The position numbers were made by a program, and so were the translations under genes. A DNA stretch of 5,751 bases, from NCBI GenBank assembly GCA_905215195.1, contig CAJMPF010000119.1:1-5751 (forward strand), written 5' to 3'. Shown here in pieces: positions 5,010 through 5,751 of this stretch. The notes under the pieces are model-generated. The model saw only the letters and a list, made by a program, of their open reading frames with translations, ran no database searches and was not told where the DNA came from. Each line of letters starts with the position of its first letter. Position 1 is the stretch's first letter. Source of the stretch: an uncultured bacterium. GTDB taxonomy: Bacteria > Actinomycetota > Coriobacteriia > Coriobacteriales > Coriobacteriaceae.

Positions 5010-5534
5010 ATGGCTTTTAAGACGAAGGTCGATGTGGCCGATACCGAGCTCGAGGCGAATGGGGCCGTCGCCGATGCCGGGGACGTGACGCTCGAGGACG
5101 AGGCGCTCGTCGAGGCCGAATCCGATGCGGACGAGGACAACGAGGAGATGGACGAGGAGGCGGACGAGTCCGAGGACTCGCTGACCTATTCCAACGGTGT
5201 GATCGAGAAGATCGTCGCCATGGCCACCCGCGAGGTACCGCACGTCCTGGGCATGAAGGGCAACCTCATGCACTTTGTGCAGGAGCAGTTTGGTGCCGAG
5301 AACCTGACCAAGGGCGTGACGGTCGAGGTCACCGATGACAACCGCGTGGTCGTCAACATCTCGGTCATCATCGAGTACGGCGCCTATGCGCCTGCGATCT
5401 TTGACGACGTTAAGGCGCGCGTCACCGAGCGTCTGGCCTCGATGACCGGCCTTGAGGTGGCAGGCGTCAACCTGCGCATCGAGGATGTCATCACCCCCGA
5501 GGAGTACGAGCATCGCACCAGCCAGCACGAGTAA
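5010..5534 (+). CDS. Asp23/Gls24 family envelope stress response protein
   Basis: Asp23 (alkaline shock protein) is an abundant soluble protein that gathers at the membrane through AmaP; its loss affects cell-wall stress expression in S. aureus. The 174 residues here split into an acidic N-terminus (18 of the 29 residues at 29-57 are Asp or Glu) and an Asp23/Gls24 domain at about 59-165. The domain opens with YSNGVIEKIVAMATREVPHV (60-79), has strands VTVEVTD and NRVVVNISVIIEYG (103-124), and ends with the family signature ERLASMTGLEVAGVNLRIEDV (140-160). The start is decided by the strong AAGGAGG site. It lies 44 bases after the DUF2273 gene and is followed immediately by a chain of inverted repeats and a terminator, making it the last gene of the operon. 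S. aureus asp23 responds to SigB; no SigB is expected in this lineage, so regulation must differ. Family assignment is secure; the physiological role is carried over from distant relatives. Confidence 0.93.
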   Translation: MAFKTKVDVADTELEANGAVADAGDVTLEDEALVEAESDADEDNEEMDEEADESEDSLTYSNGVIEKIVAMATREVPHVLGMKGNLMHFVQEQFGAENLTKGVTVEVTDDNRVVVNISVIIEYGAYAPAIFDDVKARVTERLASMTGLEVAGVNLRIEDVITPEEYEHRTSQHE

Positions 5535-5568
5535 CCTACCAAAAAGGTGCAGGTTTATTTTGGCAGGT
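5534..5568 (+). repeat. Degenerate stem-loop repeat, copy 3, after asp23
   Basis: ACCTACCAAAA (5534-5544) pairs with TTTTGGCAGGT (5558-5568), ten of eleven positions with an A-C mismatch at 5538/5564. The 13-nt loop is AGGTGCAGGTTTA. Its CAGGTT and preceding GG recall the GGGACAGGTTA loop of copy 2, and like the other copies it begins at the stop codon (sharing its last A). Membership in the family is plausible but weaker than for copies 1 and 2. Confidence 0.55.
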
Positions 5569-5582
5569 TTTACCTGCCAAAA
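5558..5582 (+). terminator. Symmetric hairpin, possible bidirectional terminator
   Basis: A perfect 11-bp inverted repeat, TTTTGGCAGGT (5558-5568) and ACCTGCCAAAA (5572-5582), with loop TTT. The left arm is also the right arm of the preceding hairpin, so the two structures exclude each other. With T-runs on the outer side of both strands it lacks an unpaired U-tail on the + strand; on the - strand the arrangement is the same. It may assist the stronger terminator just downstream. Confidence 0.55.
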
Positions 5583-5586
5583 CGCC

Positions 5587-5627
5587 AAACGGTCGACCGC
5601 GCAAGCAAAAGTGCGGTCGACCGTTTT
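5587..5627 (+). terminator. Strong intrinsic terminator of the amaP-DUF2273-asp23 operon
   Basis: AAACGGTCGACCGC (5587-5600) and GCGGTCGACCGTTT (5613-5626) form a perfect 14-bp stem, extendable by a G-U and a C-G pair into the 12-nt loop GCAAGCAAAAGT. TTTT (5624-5627) then CTATAT follows. The A-tract on the 5' side gives it terminator form on the other strand too. Confidence 0.9.
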
Positions 5628-5741
5628 CTATATGCCCCCGATGCAGGCATACCGCTCGTCTAACTAAGGGTTGCAATCTTCGCGTTCCGCGTTACCCTAA
5701 TGGGCGCATTGTTTCCAAATTGTTAACGAAGGGTTGCCGTA
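5628..5741 (+). promoter_or_regulatory. Intergenic leader, possible weak promoter
   Basis: This stretch after the operon terminator holds no supported gene. TTGCAA (5671-5676) and TACCCT (5693-5698), 16 bases apart, could be a weak -35/-10 pair, and GAAGGG at 5728-5733 resembles a ribosome binding site for the ATG at 5742. The nonamer AAGGGTTGC occurs twice, at 5666-5674 and 5729-5737. Confidence 0.3.
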
Positions 5742-5751
5742 ATGGCTGGCG
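5742..5751 (+). CDS. Possible start of the next gene (Met-Ala-Gly...), cut by window end
   Basis: ATGGCTGGC begins eight bases after GAAGGG and lies beyond a strong terminator and a possible promoter, as expected for a new transcription unit. Only three codons are visible, so nothing can be said about the product. It could equally be no gene at all. Confidence 0.35.

Overview
The window looks like chromosomal core sequence from a GC-rich gut actinobacterium of the class Coriobacteriia, most likely Collinsella or a close relative. This is inferred from the style of the proteins (YebC, a DUF6020-type membrane protein, an AmaP/DUF2273/Asp23 trio), the strong preference for G or C at third codon positions, and the gene order. 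It is not proven from the sequence alone. All convincing genes lie on the + strand. I see no tRNA, rRNA, CRISPR array, insertion sequence or phage gene.

Layout. Positions 1-648 are the C-terminal three quarters of Lgt, the lipoprotein diacylglyceryl transferase, cut by the window edge. A perfect 15-bp hairpin follows its stop. Positions 729-2912 encode a large polytopic membrane protein of the DUF6020 type that resembles GT-C glycosyltransferases, again followed at once by a hairpin with the same loop sequence. Positions 3078-3884 encode YebC, a ribosome-associated/regulatory protein, ending in a good intrinsic terminator (3954-3995). Positions 4050-5534 form a compact operon: an AmaP-like two-helix membrane anchor, a DUF2273 membrane protein whose start overlaps the amaP stop by 8 nt, and an Asp23/Gls24 protein with a very acidic N-terminus. 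The operon closes with three consecutive inverted repeats ending in a strong terminator (5587-5627). The last ~120 bases are a leader that may run into another gene starting at 5742.

How the genes may work together. Most products act at the cell envelope: Lgt lipidates exported lipoproteins, the DUF6020 protein probably handles a lipid-linked or surface glycan, and the AmaP/DUF2273/Asp23 trio is expected to hold Asp23 at the membrane as part of an envelope-stress or homeostasis system. YebC is a separate translation/expression factor.

The most interesting structure is a family of stem-loops starting 0-2 nt from three of the stop codons (after lgt, the DUF6020 gene and asp23). Two copies share an 11-nt loop beginning GGGACAGG and closed by AAAG/CTTT, while their outer stems differ in sequence but stay paired. 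The third copy is degenerate and sits in a chain where one arm can pair with either neighbour.
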